Origin: VAXT01 sp963774625
GTDB lineage: Bacteria; Actinomycetota; Thermoleophilia; Gaiellales; Gaiellaceae
Direction of reading: 5' to 3'
DNA: 64,000 bases
NCBI GenBank assembly: GCA_963774625.1
Contig: CAVZFQ010000018.1
Span: 434,001 to 498,000, forward strand
The notes under the pieces are model-generated. The model saw only the letters and a list, made by a program, of their open reading frames with translations, searched no databases and had not been told where the DNA came from. Shown in pieces: positions 34,609 through 41,971 of the stretch. The stretch's first letter is position 1, and every line of letters begins with the position of its first letter. Made by a program: the position numbers and the translations under genes.

Positions 34609-36108
34609 TCAGACGAGCTCACCGGCGCGCGCCAGCAGCGCCGCCTCGGCAGACGTCTCGCGTTCCCGAGCAGCCTCGCTCCACGACTCGTTCGCCGCCA
34701 GGGTCGTGTCGAGCCTCTCGAGCATCGCGCTCATCGCCGCTTCCGACGAGGAGCCGATCTGCAGGCGGGCTGCAGCGCACGCAGCAGGGTCGAGCGCGGC
34801 ACTCAACGTCGCCTCCTCGAGCTCGACCGGCGCCCCGATCGCGGCCTCGGCAGCCGCAGACAGGCGCGCCGGCGTCAGCGCCGACGGAGGCTCTCCCGCC
34901 TCGACGAGGTCGCGAACGGCCAGTCCGACGACCTTGTGCGCGCTGCGGTAGTCGAGGCCGGCCTCGAGAGCAAGGACATCGGCAACGTCGGCCGCCGTGA
35001 CGAAGCTCTCGCGCGCGACCTGCTCGAAGCGCGTCGGCCGCAATTCGATCCCGTTGAGCACGGACGCCGTGAGCCGCGCAATCGCGACCGCGTCGTCGAG
35101 CGCCCGTGGGACCATGCCGTTCAGGAGGTGGAAGTGATCCGTACGAGCCGACCCGGTGTGCAGCGTGGCGAGTGCAGCGGCCAGGTCGCCGGCAGCCTGG
35201 CCGGCCTGTGTTCGGATCGCAGCCAAGGCGTATGGGTTCTTCTTCTGCGGCATCAGCGCGCTCGCACGGCTATGGGCATCGCCGAGCTCCACGAGCCCGA
35301 ACTCCTGGCTCGCGTAGATCTCGAAGTCCTGGCCGAGCTGGCTCTGGTGCGTGGCCGCGATCGCAAGGGTCGCGAGGAGCTCGACGTAGACATCCGCCTG
35401 CCACGCCGCGTCCTTGGCATGCTCGATCACCCCGTCGCAGCCGAGCAGCTCGGCGAGACGCGTTCGATCGAGTGCCCAGCGCGAGCCTGCACTGCCACCG
35501 GCGCCGGCGACGCTCGCCCCGAGGGCCGTGTACGACGTGCGCACGCGATCGGCATCGCGCAGCGCCGGATACGCGTAGGTCAGGAGGAGGTGCCCGACGG
35601 TGGTGGGCTGGGCCGGCTGCAGATAGGTGTAGTCGGTCGCGAGCGCGTCTCGGGTCGCGCGGGCCTGTCGCGCGAGCGCGGCGGCCTGGTCGGTGACCGC
35701 GTCGTGCAGCTCCCGCGCAGCCGTTCGCGCAGTCAGACGAAGCCCGACGCGAAAGGCCTCGCGGCGTGGACGCCCCGCGCTCAGCCAGCCCGCAGCAGCA
35801 TTGCCCACTCGTCGCTCAAGCTCGGCCTCGCGTGCGTTGAAGGCGTCGCCGAGCGACGGGTCCCACGGGAACTCGTCGCCGGGAATCGCGTGCAGCTCGA
35901 GCAGCCCTCGCACGAGTGCCCGCGCGTCGTCGCCCGCCAGGTCGCCGCCCTCGATCAGGGCGACTGCATGCGCAAGGTCCGCGAGCGACAGGCCGCGCGC
36001 GAGCCGCGGGCCATGTGCGCTCTCGGCGGCGTAGGCGGCTGCCACGAGCTCGCCTGCAGCACCGCCCCGCAACCGCCCGCCTCGGCCGAGCTCCTCCGTG
36101 TCCGTCAT
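34609..36108 (-). CDS. argH: Argininosuccinate lyase-like protein (fumarase/aspartase superfamily)
   Basis: 499 residues. The superfamily signature is SRASALMPQKKNPYALAAIRT, with the catalytic-loop Ser in SALMPQKKN, and other conserved blocks are DYTYLQPAQPTTVGHLLL and GSAGSRWALDRTRLAELLG. ArgH splits argininosuccinate into arginine and fumarate. The N-terminus (GRGGRLRGGAAGELVAAAYA) is less typical, and no other arg gene is near, so a related lyase is possible. The ATG at 36108 lies only 4 nt after the 3' end of tRNA-Gly and has no Shine-Dalgarno. Confidence 0.75.
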   Translation of the reverse strand: MTDTEELGRGGRLRGGAAGELVAAAYAAESAHGPRLARGLSLADLAHAVALIEGGDLAGDDARALVRGLLELHAIPGDEFPWDPSLGDAFNAREAELERRVGNAAAGWLSAGRPRREAFRVGLRLTARTAARELHDAVTDQAAALARQARATRDALATDYTYLQPAQPTTVGHLLLTYAYPALRDADRVRTSYTALGASVAGAGGSAGSRWALDRTRLAELLGCDGVIEHAKDAAWQADVYVELLATLAIAATHQSQLGQDFEIYASQEFGLVELGDAHSRASALMPQKKNPYALAAIRTQAGQAAGDLAAALATLHTGSARTDHFHLLNGMVPRALDDAVAIARLTASVLNGIELRPTRFEQVARESFVTAADVADVLALEAGLDYRSAHKVVGLAVRDLVEAGEPPSALTPARLSAAAEAAIGAPVELEEATLSAALDPAACAAARLQIGSSSEAAMSAMLERLDTTLAANESWSEAARERETSAEAALLARAGELV

Positions 36109-36112
36109 GAAA

Positions 36113-36185
36113 AGCGGACGACGGGGTTCGAACCCGCGACCCTCAGCTTGGGAAGCTGATGCTCTACCAACTGAGCTACGTCCGC
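36113..36185 (-). tRNA. tRNA-Gly (anticodon CCC)
   Basis: Minus-strand cloverleaf: acceptor GCGGACG/CGTCCGC, D-stem GCTC/GAGC, anticodon stem TCAGC/GCTGA with a normal 7-nt loop TTCCCAA (anticodon CCC, reads GGG), T-stem GCGGG/CCCGT, loop TTCGAAC, discriminator T. No CCA is encoded. TATCCT (36200-36195) is a possible -10, 9 nt upstream. Confidence 0.97.
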
Positions 36186-36248
36186 GTCAGCCCCAGGATA
36201 GTCGAGAAGCGGCGATAATCCTCCGGCGTGAAAGCGAAGGAGGACTGA

Positions 36249-37283
36249 ATGGCTGCAACCGCTACCGACCTGCAAACGATCGCGAAACAGCTCGTCGCCG
36301 AGGGCAAGGGGATCCTCGCGGCGGACGAGAGCTCCGGCACGATCAAGAAGCGCCTCGACTCGATCAGCGTCGAGTCGACGGAGGACAACCGCCGTGCCTA
36401 CCGCGAGCTGCTCTTCACCACCGAGGGGATGGAGGAGTTCATCAGCGGCGTGATCCTCTACGACGAGACGATCCGGCAGGCGGCCGAGGACGGGACGCCG
36501 TTCCCCGACCTGCTCCAGAGCCGCGGGATCATCCCCGGGATCAAGGTCGACCTCGGTGCGAAGGACCTCGCGGGGGCGCCGGGCGAGACGGTCACCGAGG
36601 GCCTCGACGGGCTGCGCGAGCGCCTCGCCGAGTACTACGAGTTGGGAGCCCGCTTCACCAAGTGGCGGGCCGTGATCTCGATCGGCGCTGGCCTCCCGAG
36701 CGACTACTGCATCTGGGTGAACGCGCACGCGCTCGCACGGTACGCAGGCCTTTCGCAGGAGGCCGGCCTCGTCCCCATCGTCGAGCCCGAGGTCTTGATG
36801 GACGGCGACCACACGATCGAGCAGTCGTACCACGTCACGGTGCGCGTACTGCAGGCTCTCTACACGGAGCTGTTCGACCAGCGAGTCCAGCGCGAGGGCT
36901 CGCTGTTGAAGACGAACATGGTCGTCTCCGGCTACGACTGTCCCGAGCAGGCCGACGTGGATACCGTCGCCGAGGAGACGATCCGCTGCCTGAAGAACGA
37001 AGTGCCGGCCGCCGTGCCTGGAGTCGTGTTCTTGTCAGGCGGCATGTCCGACGAGGACGCGACTGCGCGCCTGAACGCGATGAACCAGCGCGGCCCGCAT
37101 CCGTGGGAGCTCTCGTTCTCGTACGGGCGTGCTCTCCAGGCGCCTGCACTGAAGGCCTGGGGCGGCCAGGAGGCGAACGTCGAGGACGCCCAGAAGGCGT
37201 TCTACCGCCGCGCCAAGTTCAACGGCGCCGCCCGGTCCGGCTCCTACGCACCCGAATGGGAGACGCAGGAAGCCACGGCCTGA
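36249..37283 (+). CDS. Fructose-bisphosphate aldolase, class I
   Basis: The 344-residue enzyme is of the Schiff-base type related to animal aldolases. Landmarks are GKGILAADESSGTIKKRLDSI, FISGVILYDETIRQ, FTKWRAVISIG (Lys), VPIVEPEVLMDGDH, and LLKTNMVVSGYDCP with the Schiff-base Lys, then VFLSGGMSDEDATARLNAMN. It cleaves or forms fructose-1,6-bisphosphate. Shine-Dalgarno GAAGGAGG is excellent, and GATAAT (36214-36219) is a likely -10. GlpX is encoded close by on the other strand, so both reactions of late gluconeogenesis lie together. Confidence 0.93.
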   Translation: MAATATDLQTIAKQLVAEGKGILAADESSGTIKKRLDSISVESTEDNRRAYRELLFTTEGMEEFISGVILYDETIRQAAEDGTPFPDLLQSRGIIPGIKVDLGAKDLAGAPGETVTEGLDGLRERLAEYYELGARFTKWRAVISIGAGLPSDYCIWVNAHALARYAGLSQEAGLVPIVEPEVLMDGDHTIEQSYHVTVRVLQALYTELFDQRVQREGSLLKTNMVVSGYDCPEQADVDTVAEETIRCLKNEVPAAVPGVVFLSGGMSDEDATARLNAMNQRGPHPWELSFSYGRALQAPALKAWGGQEANVEDAQKAFYRRAKFNGAARSGSYAPEWETQEATA

Positions 37284-37612
37284 ACCTCGTCCGGGCGCAC
37301 GTCGAGCGGTTCAATGCCGGCGTGCGCTCGGGTGACTTCGGGCCGATGGTCGAGGAGGGCTTCGCCGACAACGCCGAGCTGGCGTTCGAGGGCGTGCCGG
37401 TCGGGCCGTTCCGCGGCAAGGAGGCAATCGCCCGCGCCTACGCTGAGCAGCCGCCGGATGACGAGGTCGCCATCTTGCGAACGAACAAGCAGGGCGACGA
37501 GATGGTGGTCGTCGACTACGCGTGGACGGCGGCGCCGAACGAGCGGGCCGGCACGATGATCTTCCGCCTCCGCGACGACAAGATCGACCGCCTACTGGTT
37601 ACGTTCGGTTAG
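37256..37612 (+). CDS. SnoaL/NTF2-like small protein
   Basis: 118 residues with the cone-shaped NTF2-like fold pattern: VRAHVERFNAGVRSGDFGPM at the start (first helices), ELAFEGVPVGPFRGKEAIARAY, and late strands VVDYAWTAAPNERAGTMIFRL and DKIDRLLVTFG. Such proteins are polyketide cyclases, isomerases or ligand binders; no specific role can be assigned. The ATG at 37256 lies inside the 3' end of the aldolase gene (28 bp overlap). The stop TAG is directly followed by the stop of the convergent gene. Confidence 0.7.
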   Translation: MGDAGSHGLNLVRAHVERFNAGVRSGDFGPMVEEGFADNAELAFEGVPVGPFRGKEAIARAYAEQPPDDEVAILRTNKQGDEMVVVDYAWTAAPNERAGTMIFRLRDDKIDRLLVTFG

Positions 37613-38032
37613 CTACCGCAGCCGAACGACGAACCAGCCGTCGACGTCGTCGCACAGCACCTGCTCGGGCGCTTCGTGCGCATACGAGTAGACGGGGAGG
37701 CCGCGGTGTGTGACCTGCCAGCGGCCGTCGGGTCGACGAATCGTGCCGAAACGGCCCGGGATGCCTCGGACGTAGCGCGGAACGGATGCGCGGTTACGAA
37801 CGATCAGCGGCGGCCAGAGGCGAGCACATTCTCCCCTGCATCTGATCTTGCCCCCGGCTCGCTTCTCGACGGTCCAGTAGTAGAGCGCCTTCTTCCCCCG
37901 GGTCGCCAGGATCGGCCCGAACACGTTGTCGCGGTACTTGATGGCCGGCGGCCTGGTCGTCACGCCCGAGCCGACGGACGGCAACGCGACCGCTGCGAGA
38001 ACGGCGAGCGTGGCGAGTGTGACGATCTTCAC
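37613..38032 (-). CDS. Secreted repeat protein (Lipoprotein_15 / COG4315 type)
   Basis: 139 residues from GTG 38032. A signal peptide (VTLATLAVLAAVALPSVGSG) is followed by the family pattern: KKALYYWTVEKRAGGKIRC, then RGECARLWPPL, with two Cys that could form a disulfide, then RPDGRWQVTHRGLPVYSYAHE. These proteins are widespread in actinobacteria and of unknown function. There is no lipobox Cys, so it is secreted rather than lipid-anchored. It overlaps nothing but lies 20 bp downstream of glpX. Confidence 0.75.
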   Translation of the reverse strand: MKIVTLATLAVLAAVALPSVGSGVTTRPPAIKYRDNVFGPILATRGKKALYYWTVEKRAGGKIRCRGECARLWPPLIVRNRASVPRYVRGIPGRFGTIRRPDGRWQVTHRGLPVYSYAHEAPEQVLCDDVDGWFVVRLR

Positions 38033-38052
38033 AGGGTGAGTTGTAGCGCGCT

Positions 38053-39054
38053 CTAGCGGTATCTGCCACCCGAGAGGTGCTCGAGCTTCTCGAACGCGTG
38101 GCGGGCCTCGACGCGACGAACCGTGCCCGAGCGCGAGCGCATGACGATCGAGTCCGTAACTGCGCCCCGTGGCTCGTAGCGCACGCCTCGGAGCAGCGCG
38201 CCCGTAGTGACGCCGGTCGCCGCGAAGAAGACATTGTCGCCGCCGACGAGGTCGTCGACCGCCAGCACCCGGTCGAGGTCGTAGCCTGCGTCGACGAGCG
38301 CCTGGCGCTCCTCGTCGTTTCGCGGCCAGAGCTTCCCCTGCAGCGTCCCTCCGACGCACTTGAGCGCAGCTGCCGAGAGGACACCTTCCGGAGTGCCGCC
38401 GATTCCCATCAAGAGGTCGACGCCGGTGCCCGGCTGGGCGGCGGCGATCGCGGGGGCAACGTCGCCGTCCCTGATCAGCATCACCTTCGCCTCGATCTGG
38501 CGGAGCTGGGCGATCAGGTCGGCGTGCCGATCGCGGTCGAGCACGACGACCGTCACGTCGCTCGGGTTGACGCCTTTCGCCTTGGCCACGCGCTTCACGT
38601 TCTCGTCCGGTGGCGCCTCGATGTCGATCGCGTCAGCAGCCTCTGGGCCACAGGCGATCTTGTCCATGTAGACCGCCGCCCCCGGAAAGAACATCGTCCC
38701 GCGATCGGAGCACGCGATCGTCGCGATCGCATTCGGCTGCCCCTCCGCCGTCAACCTGGTGCCCTCGAGTGGGTCGACGGCGACGTCGACCTCGGAGCCC
38801 ACCCCCGATCCGATCTCCTCGCCGTTGTAGAGCATCGGTGCCTCGTCCTTCTCCCCTTCGCCGATGACGACGACGCCGGCCATGGAGACCGTGTCGAGCA
38901 TCAGGCGCATCCCGTCCACCGCAGCCTGGTCGGCCGCAATCTTGTCGCCGCGCCCGATCCAGCGCCCGGCGGCCATCGCAGCCGACTCGGTGACGCGGAC
39001 GAGCTCGAGCGCCAGGTTGCGATCCGGAGCCGTACCGCGCGGCGCCTCAGTCAC
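38053..39054 (-). CDS. glpX: Fructose-1,6-bisphosphatase, class II
   Basis: The 333-residue GlpX-type enzyme shows NLALELVRVTESAAMAAGRWIGRGDK, VVVIGEGEKDEAPMLYNGEEIG, VAVDPLEGTRLTAEGQPNAIA (metal and phosphate site) and LLMGIGGTPEGVLSAAALKCVGG. It dephosphorylates fructose-1,6-bisphosphate in gluconeogenesis. The start is GTG at 39054; TAGGAT lies 6 nt upstream and suggests a leaderless message. It pairs functionally with the class I aldolase at 36249. Confidence 0.95.
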   Translation of the reverse strand: MTEAPRGTAPDRNLALELVRVTESAAMAAGRWIGRGDKIAADQAAVDGMRLMLDTVSMAGVVVIGEGEKDEAPMLYNGEEIGSGVGSEVDVAVDPLEGTRLTAEGQPNAIATIACSDRGTMFFPGAAVYMDKIACGPEAADAIDIEAPPDENVKRVAKAKGVNPSDVTVVVLDRDRHADLIAQLRQIEAKVMLIRDGDVAPAIAAAQPGTGVDLLMGIGGTPEGVLSAAALKCVGGTLQGKLWPRNDEERQALVDAGYDLDRVLAVDDLVGGDNVFFAATGVTTGALLRGVRYEPRGAVTDSIVMRSRSGTVRRVEARHAFEKLEHLSGGRYR

Positions 39055-39135
39055 CGGGCAATCCTACTAGGAGAGTTTGGCGGAATCGACTCGTCGCCAG
39101 GGTGCGATGGTCGTTCCGAGGCAAGGACGCAGGGA

Positions 39136-39161
39136 GGGCCAATAGTTTTCACTATTGGCCC
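39136..39161 (-). terminator. Hairpin at the end of the EamA gene
   Basis: GGGCCAATAG and CTATTGGCCC form a perfect 10-bp stem with a TTTTCA loop. It contains the EamA stop codon (39154-39152). No T-tract follows on the minus strand. It separates the EamA gene from glpX. Confidence 0.6.
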
Positions 39162-40087
39162 GACTGAGGACGCGGCCTCGGGGCGAGCAGCGCGGCCTGG
39201 AGGCTCCGATCGATTTCGTCAGACTCTCCTGAGGAAGGCTCGGACGGCTCGAACAGCACGACCGCGAGCCCGCCGAGGATGATCAGAGCCCCGCCGACGA
39301 GCACCTCCCAGGTCAGCGCCTCATCGAGGACCGCCCAGGCGAGCAGCGCGCCCGACACGACCTCGAGATAGGCGACGACGCCCATCGTCTGGGCGGTCAC
39401 CTTGCGGATGAGCGCGATGTAGAGGTATCCGGAGACCGCGGTGAAGATGACGCCGAGCAGGACGACGTACACGAGCTCGCCGGGCTCCGGAACGACTCGG
39501 TCCGCACTGAAGAGGAACGGCACCATGACGAGGCCCGCGAGCGTGTAGTTCCAAAAGGTGAGGCCGGCGGCCGAGACCCGCGCGGAGATCGCCTTCGTGC
39601 CGATGACGAGCGCGGCATAGGTCAGCGCAGTGCCGAGCCCGGTGAGGAGCGCGAGCGGCCGAAACTGGACGTCGTCTCCCCCGGCGAGGGCCACGATCGC
39701 GAGCCCGCCGGCAGCCGGTACCAACGCGGCGAGGGCGATCCGGCTACGGCGTTCGGGAAGCACGACCGGAGCCAGCAGCGCGACCACGATCGGCGCCATG
39801 TAGGCGGCCAGCAGGGCGAAGGCGACCGACGAGAGCTTGATCGTCTCGAAGAACAGGAACCAGTGGACGCCGAGCGTCGTGCCGAGGAGGAGCGCGGCCT
39901 TCAGCGTCCGCCCGCGGCGCAGGACGAAGAGCCGCCGGGTCAAGAGCAGCACCAGAGCGATCGCCGGGACCGCAAACAGGCACCGATAGAAGACGAGCAC
40001 CGGCGCGTCGAGGTCGATGCCCGCGACGATGATCGAGACGAACCCGAAGGACGCGGACAGAGCCGCAACCGCGAGATTCCAGCGCAC
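39152..40087 (-). CDS. EamA/DMT-family transporter
   Basis: 311 residues with about ten membrane helices in two EamA repeats: the first ends near VLPERRSRIALAALVPAAGGLAIVAL, the second near AWAVLDEALTWEVLVGGALIILGGLAVVL, each with the family's final Glu-bearing loop and glycine-rich helix. Members export metabolites or amino acids; the substrate is unknown. The start is GTG at 40087, 1 bp from the argS stop. The cytoplasmic tail (SEPSSGESDEIDRSLQ) is polar. Confidence 0.88.
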   Translation of the reverse strand: MRWNLAVAALSASFGFVSIIVAGIDLDAPVLVFYRCLFAVPAIALVLLLTRRLFVLRRGRTLKAALLLGTTLGVHWFLFFETIKLSSVAFALLAAYMAPIVVALLAPVVLPERRSRIALAALVPAAGGLAIVALAGGDDVQFRPLALLTGLGTALTYAALVIGTKAISARVSAAGLTFWNYTLAGLVMVPFLFSADRVVPEPGELVYVVLLGVIFTAVSGYLYIALIRKVTAQTMGVVAYLEVVSGALLAWAVLDEALTWEVLVGGALIILGGLAVVLFEPSEPSSGESDEIDRSLQAALLAPRPRPQSGQ

Positions 40088-40088
40088 G

Positions 40089-41596
40089 CTACATCCGGTC
40101 GGGCGCTTCGACCCCCACCAGGTCGAGCGAGCGGGCGATCACCGCCTGGGTGGCCGTGGCGAGGCCGAGCCGGAAAGCCTGAGCGTCGCTCTCGAGGACG
40201 CGGTGCTCGTGGTAGAAGCGGTGGAAATCATCCGCCAGCCGGATCGCGTAGGTCGGTAGCGCGTGCGGGCTCCGGCGCTCGGTCGCCTCTGCGACGACGG
40301 CCGGGAACTCGGCCAGGCGCTTGATCAGGTCGCGCTCCTCTACAGCCAGCTCGGCGGGCGGCTCGGCGCTCACCTCGGCGTCCTCCGCGTTGCGCCGGAT
40401 GCCGGCGATGCGCGCGTGCGCGTACTGGACGTAGTAGACGGGGTTCTTCTGCGACTTCTCGGCCGCGAGGTCGACGTCGATGTCGATCGTCTGGTCCGGG
40501 CCCGCGCGAGACCAGGTACCACCTGGCCGCGTCCACACCGACCGCGTCGATGAAATCGTCGAGGAAGACGACATCCCCACGCCGTTTCGACACCTTCTTC
40601 TGCACCCCGCGCTCGATCAGGTGGACGAGCTGGTAGATGAGAACTTCCACGCGCTCGGGGTCGTAGTCGAGCATCCTGGCGACCGCCCCGTACCAGTTGC
40701 GCGTTCCGTGATGGTCGGCGCCGAGCACGTAGATCGCTCGGTCGAACCCCCGGTCGAGCTTGTCCTGGAGGTACGCGATGTCGGCCGCGCGGTACGTGGG
40801 CAGACCGCCCTTCTCCGCCGAGCGGATGATCACCTGGTCCTTGTCGTCGCCGAACTCGCTCGAGCGCACCCAGACAGCCCCTTCATGCTCGTAGGTCGGA
40901 AGGCGAGGGAGCAGTTCCGTGATGCGCTGCTCCAGCTCGCTCTGCAGAGGCCAGGAGTCGAAATGGATCCGGAACCGCTCGAGGGTGGCCTCGATGCGTT
41001 CGAGCATCGGTGCCACGGGATCGCCGCCTGCCTTGGCCAGCTCGGTGACGTAGTCCCCGAAGTAGCCGCCCTCCGGAGGCTCTTCACCGCGGCGCCGCGC
41101 CTCGACGGACTCGCGGAACTTGTCCATCTGGGCGCCCGCGTCGTTGTAGTAGTACTCGCGCGCCACGTCGTGCCCGGCGTACTCGAGGAGCCGGGCCACC
41201 GAGTCGCCGTACGCCCCATTCCGTGCCGAGGCAACAGTGATCGGCCCCGTCGGGTTCGCCGAGACCATCTCGACCTGCACCCGCTCGGCCTTGTCCGCGA
41301 AACCCGCTCCGTAGCGATCGCCCGCGTCGAGGATCTCGCTCAGCGCTTCCCGGTACCAGGTCGGCGAGAGCCAGAGGTTGACGAAGCCCGGGCCCGCGAT
41401 CTCGGCGCGCTCGACGCCCTCCAGCGCCTCCGCCTGGGCGACCAGCTCCTCCGCGATCTCGCGGGGCGGCTTGCTTGCGCTCCGGCGCGAGCTGGAGTGC
41501 CGCGTTCGTCGCGTAGTCCCCGTGGTCGCTGCTCGCCGGCCGCTCGAGCTCGACCCCGAGCTCGCGCTCCAGGCGCGCCAGGGCCTCAGCCGGCAA
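40089..41596 (-). CDS. argS: Arginine--tRNA ligase, reading frame broken twice
   Basis: Class I synthetase. The N-terminal add-on has HGDYATNAALQLAPE, the catalytic part EMVSANPTGPITVASARNGAYG (HIGH-region variant) and LIYQLVHLIERGVQKKVSKRRGDVV (KMSKS-like VSKRRG). The anticodon domain has NPVYYVQYAHARIAGI, and the protein ends LVGVEAPDRM. Two breaks occur: near 41470-41478, a 4-bp tandem repeat (CAAGCAAG), and near 40500-40503, one surplus base (GGG-C). Corrected length is about 500 residues. The start TTG at 41596 is the only one in this frame and leaves the N-terminus about ten residues short. Confidence 0.9.
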
Positions 41597-41650
41597 TGGC
41601 TTTGCCGTAGAGGCCTGGCCGAACGGCGATGAAGCCGGCGTTCACCCCCG

Positions 41651-41656
41651 TAGTAT
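41651..41656 (+). promoter_or_regulatory. -10-like hexamer of the DUF3467 gene
   Basis: TAGTAT, the same hexamer as at mihF, lies 10 nt before the GTG at 41667. No convincing -35 is visible. It fits a leaderless or near-leaderless start. Confidence 0.4.
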
Positions 41657-41666
41657 CGTTGGGCTC

Positions 41667-41969
41667 GTGGACGAGGACGACGCCCAGCAGCGCCAGCTGA
41701 ACATTCATCTCGACCCCGAGCATCTGGCCGGCGTCTACTCGAACTTCGCCAACATCAGCTTCTCGGACTACGAGTTCACGCTCACCTTCGCGCGGATCGA
41801 CCACGAGGTGGAGGACGGCGACATCCCGGGCGTCGTCGTGTCGCGGGTGAACATGTCCACGAAGTTCATGCACGAGCTGCTCGAGGCGATGAACGACGCG
41901 TACTCGAAGTGGCAGAGCCGCGAGGGGATCCGCAACCTGCCGGAGACTTCGAGCGGCAACGACTCCTAG
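41667..41969 (+). CDS. DUF3467 protein
   Basis: 100 residues: QLNIHLDPEHLAGVYSNFANISFSDYEFTLTFARID, then VSRVNMSTKFMHELLEAMND. This is the full DUF3467 domain, a small soluble protein with no assigned function that is common in bacteria with diverse lifestyles. The start is GTG at 41667. It diverges from argS and its stop is 2 bp from the end of the next, convergent gene. Confidence 0.82.
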   Translation: MDEDDAQQRQLNIHLDPEHLAGVYSNFANISFSDYEFTLTFARIDHEVEDGDIPGVVVSRVNMSTKFMHELLEAMNDAYSKWQSREGIRNLPETSSGNDS

Positions 41970-41971
41970 TA

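Noticed and set aside
34609..36108. tRNA-Gly/argH junction as an integration site of a mobile element
   Set aside because: No integrase, no repeated tRNA 3' end and no composition change were seen on either side.
36113..36185. tRNA-Gly(CCC) as a +1 frameshift suppressor (sufD type) explaining the GGG-C breaks
   Set aside because: Its anticodon loop is the normal 7 nt (TTCCCAA); sufD-type suppressors have an extra base.
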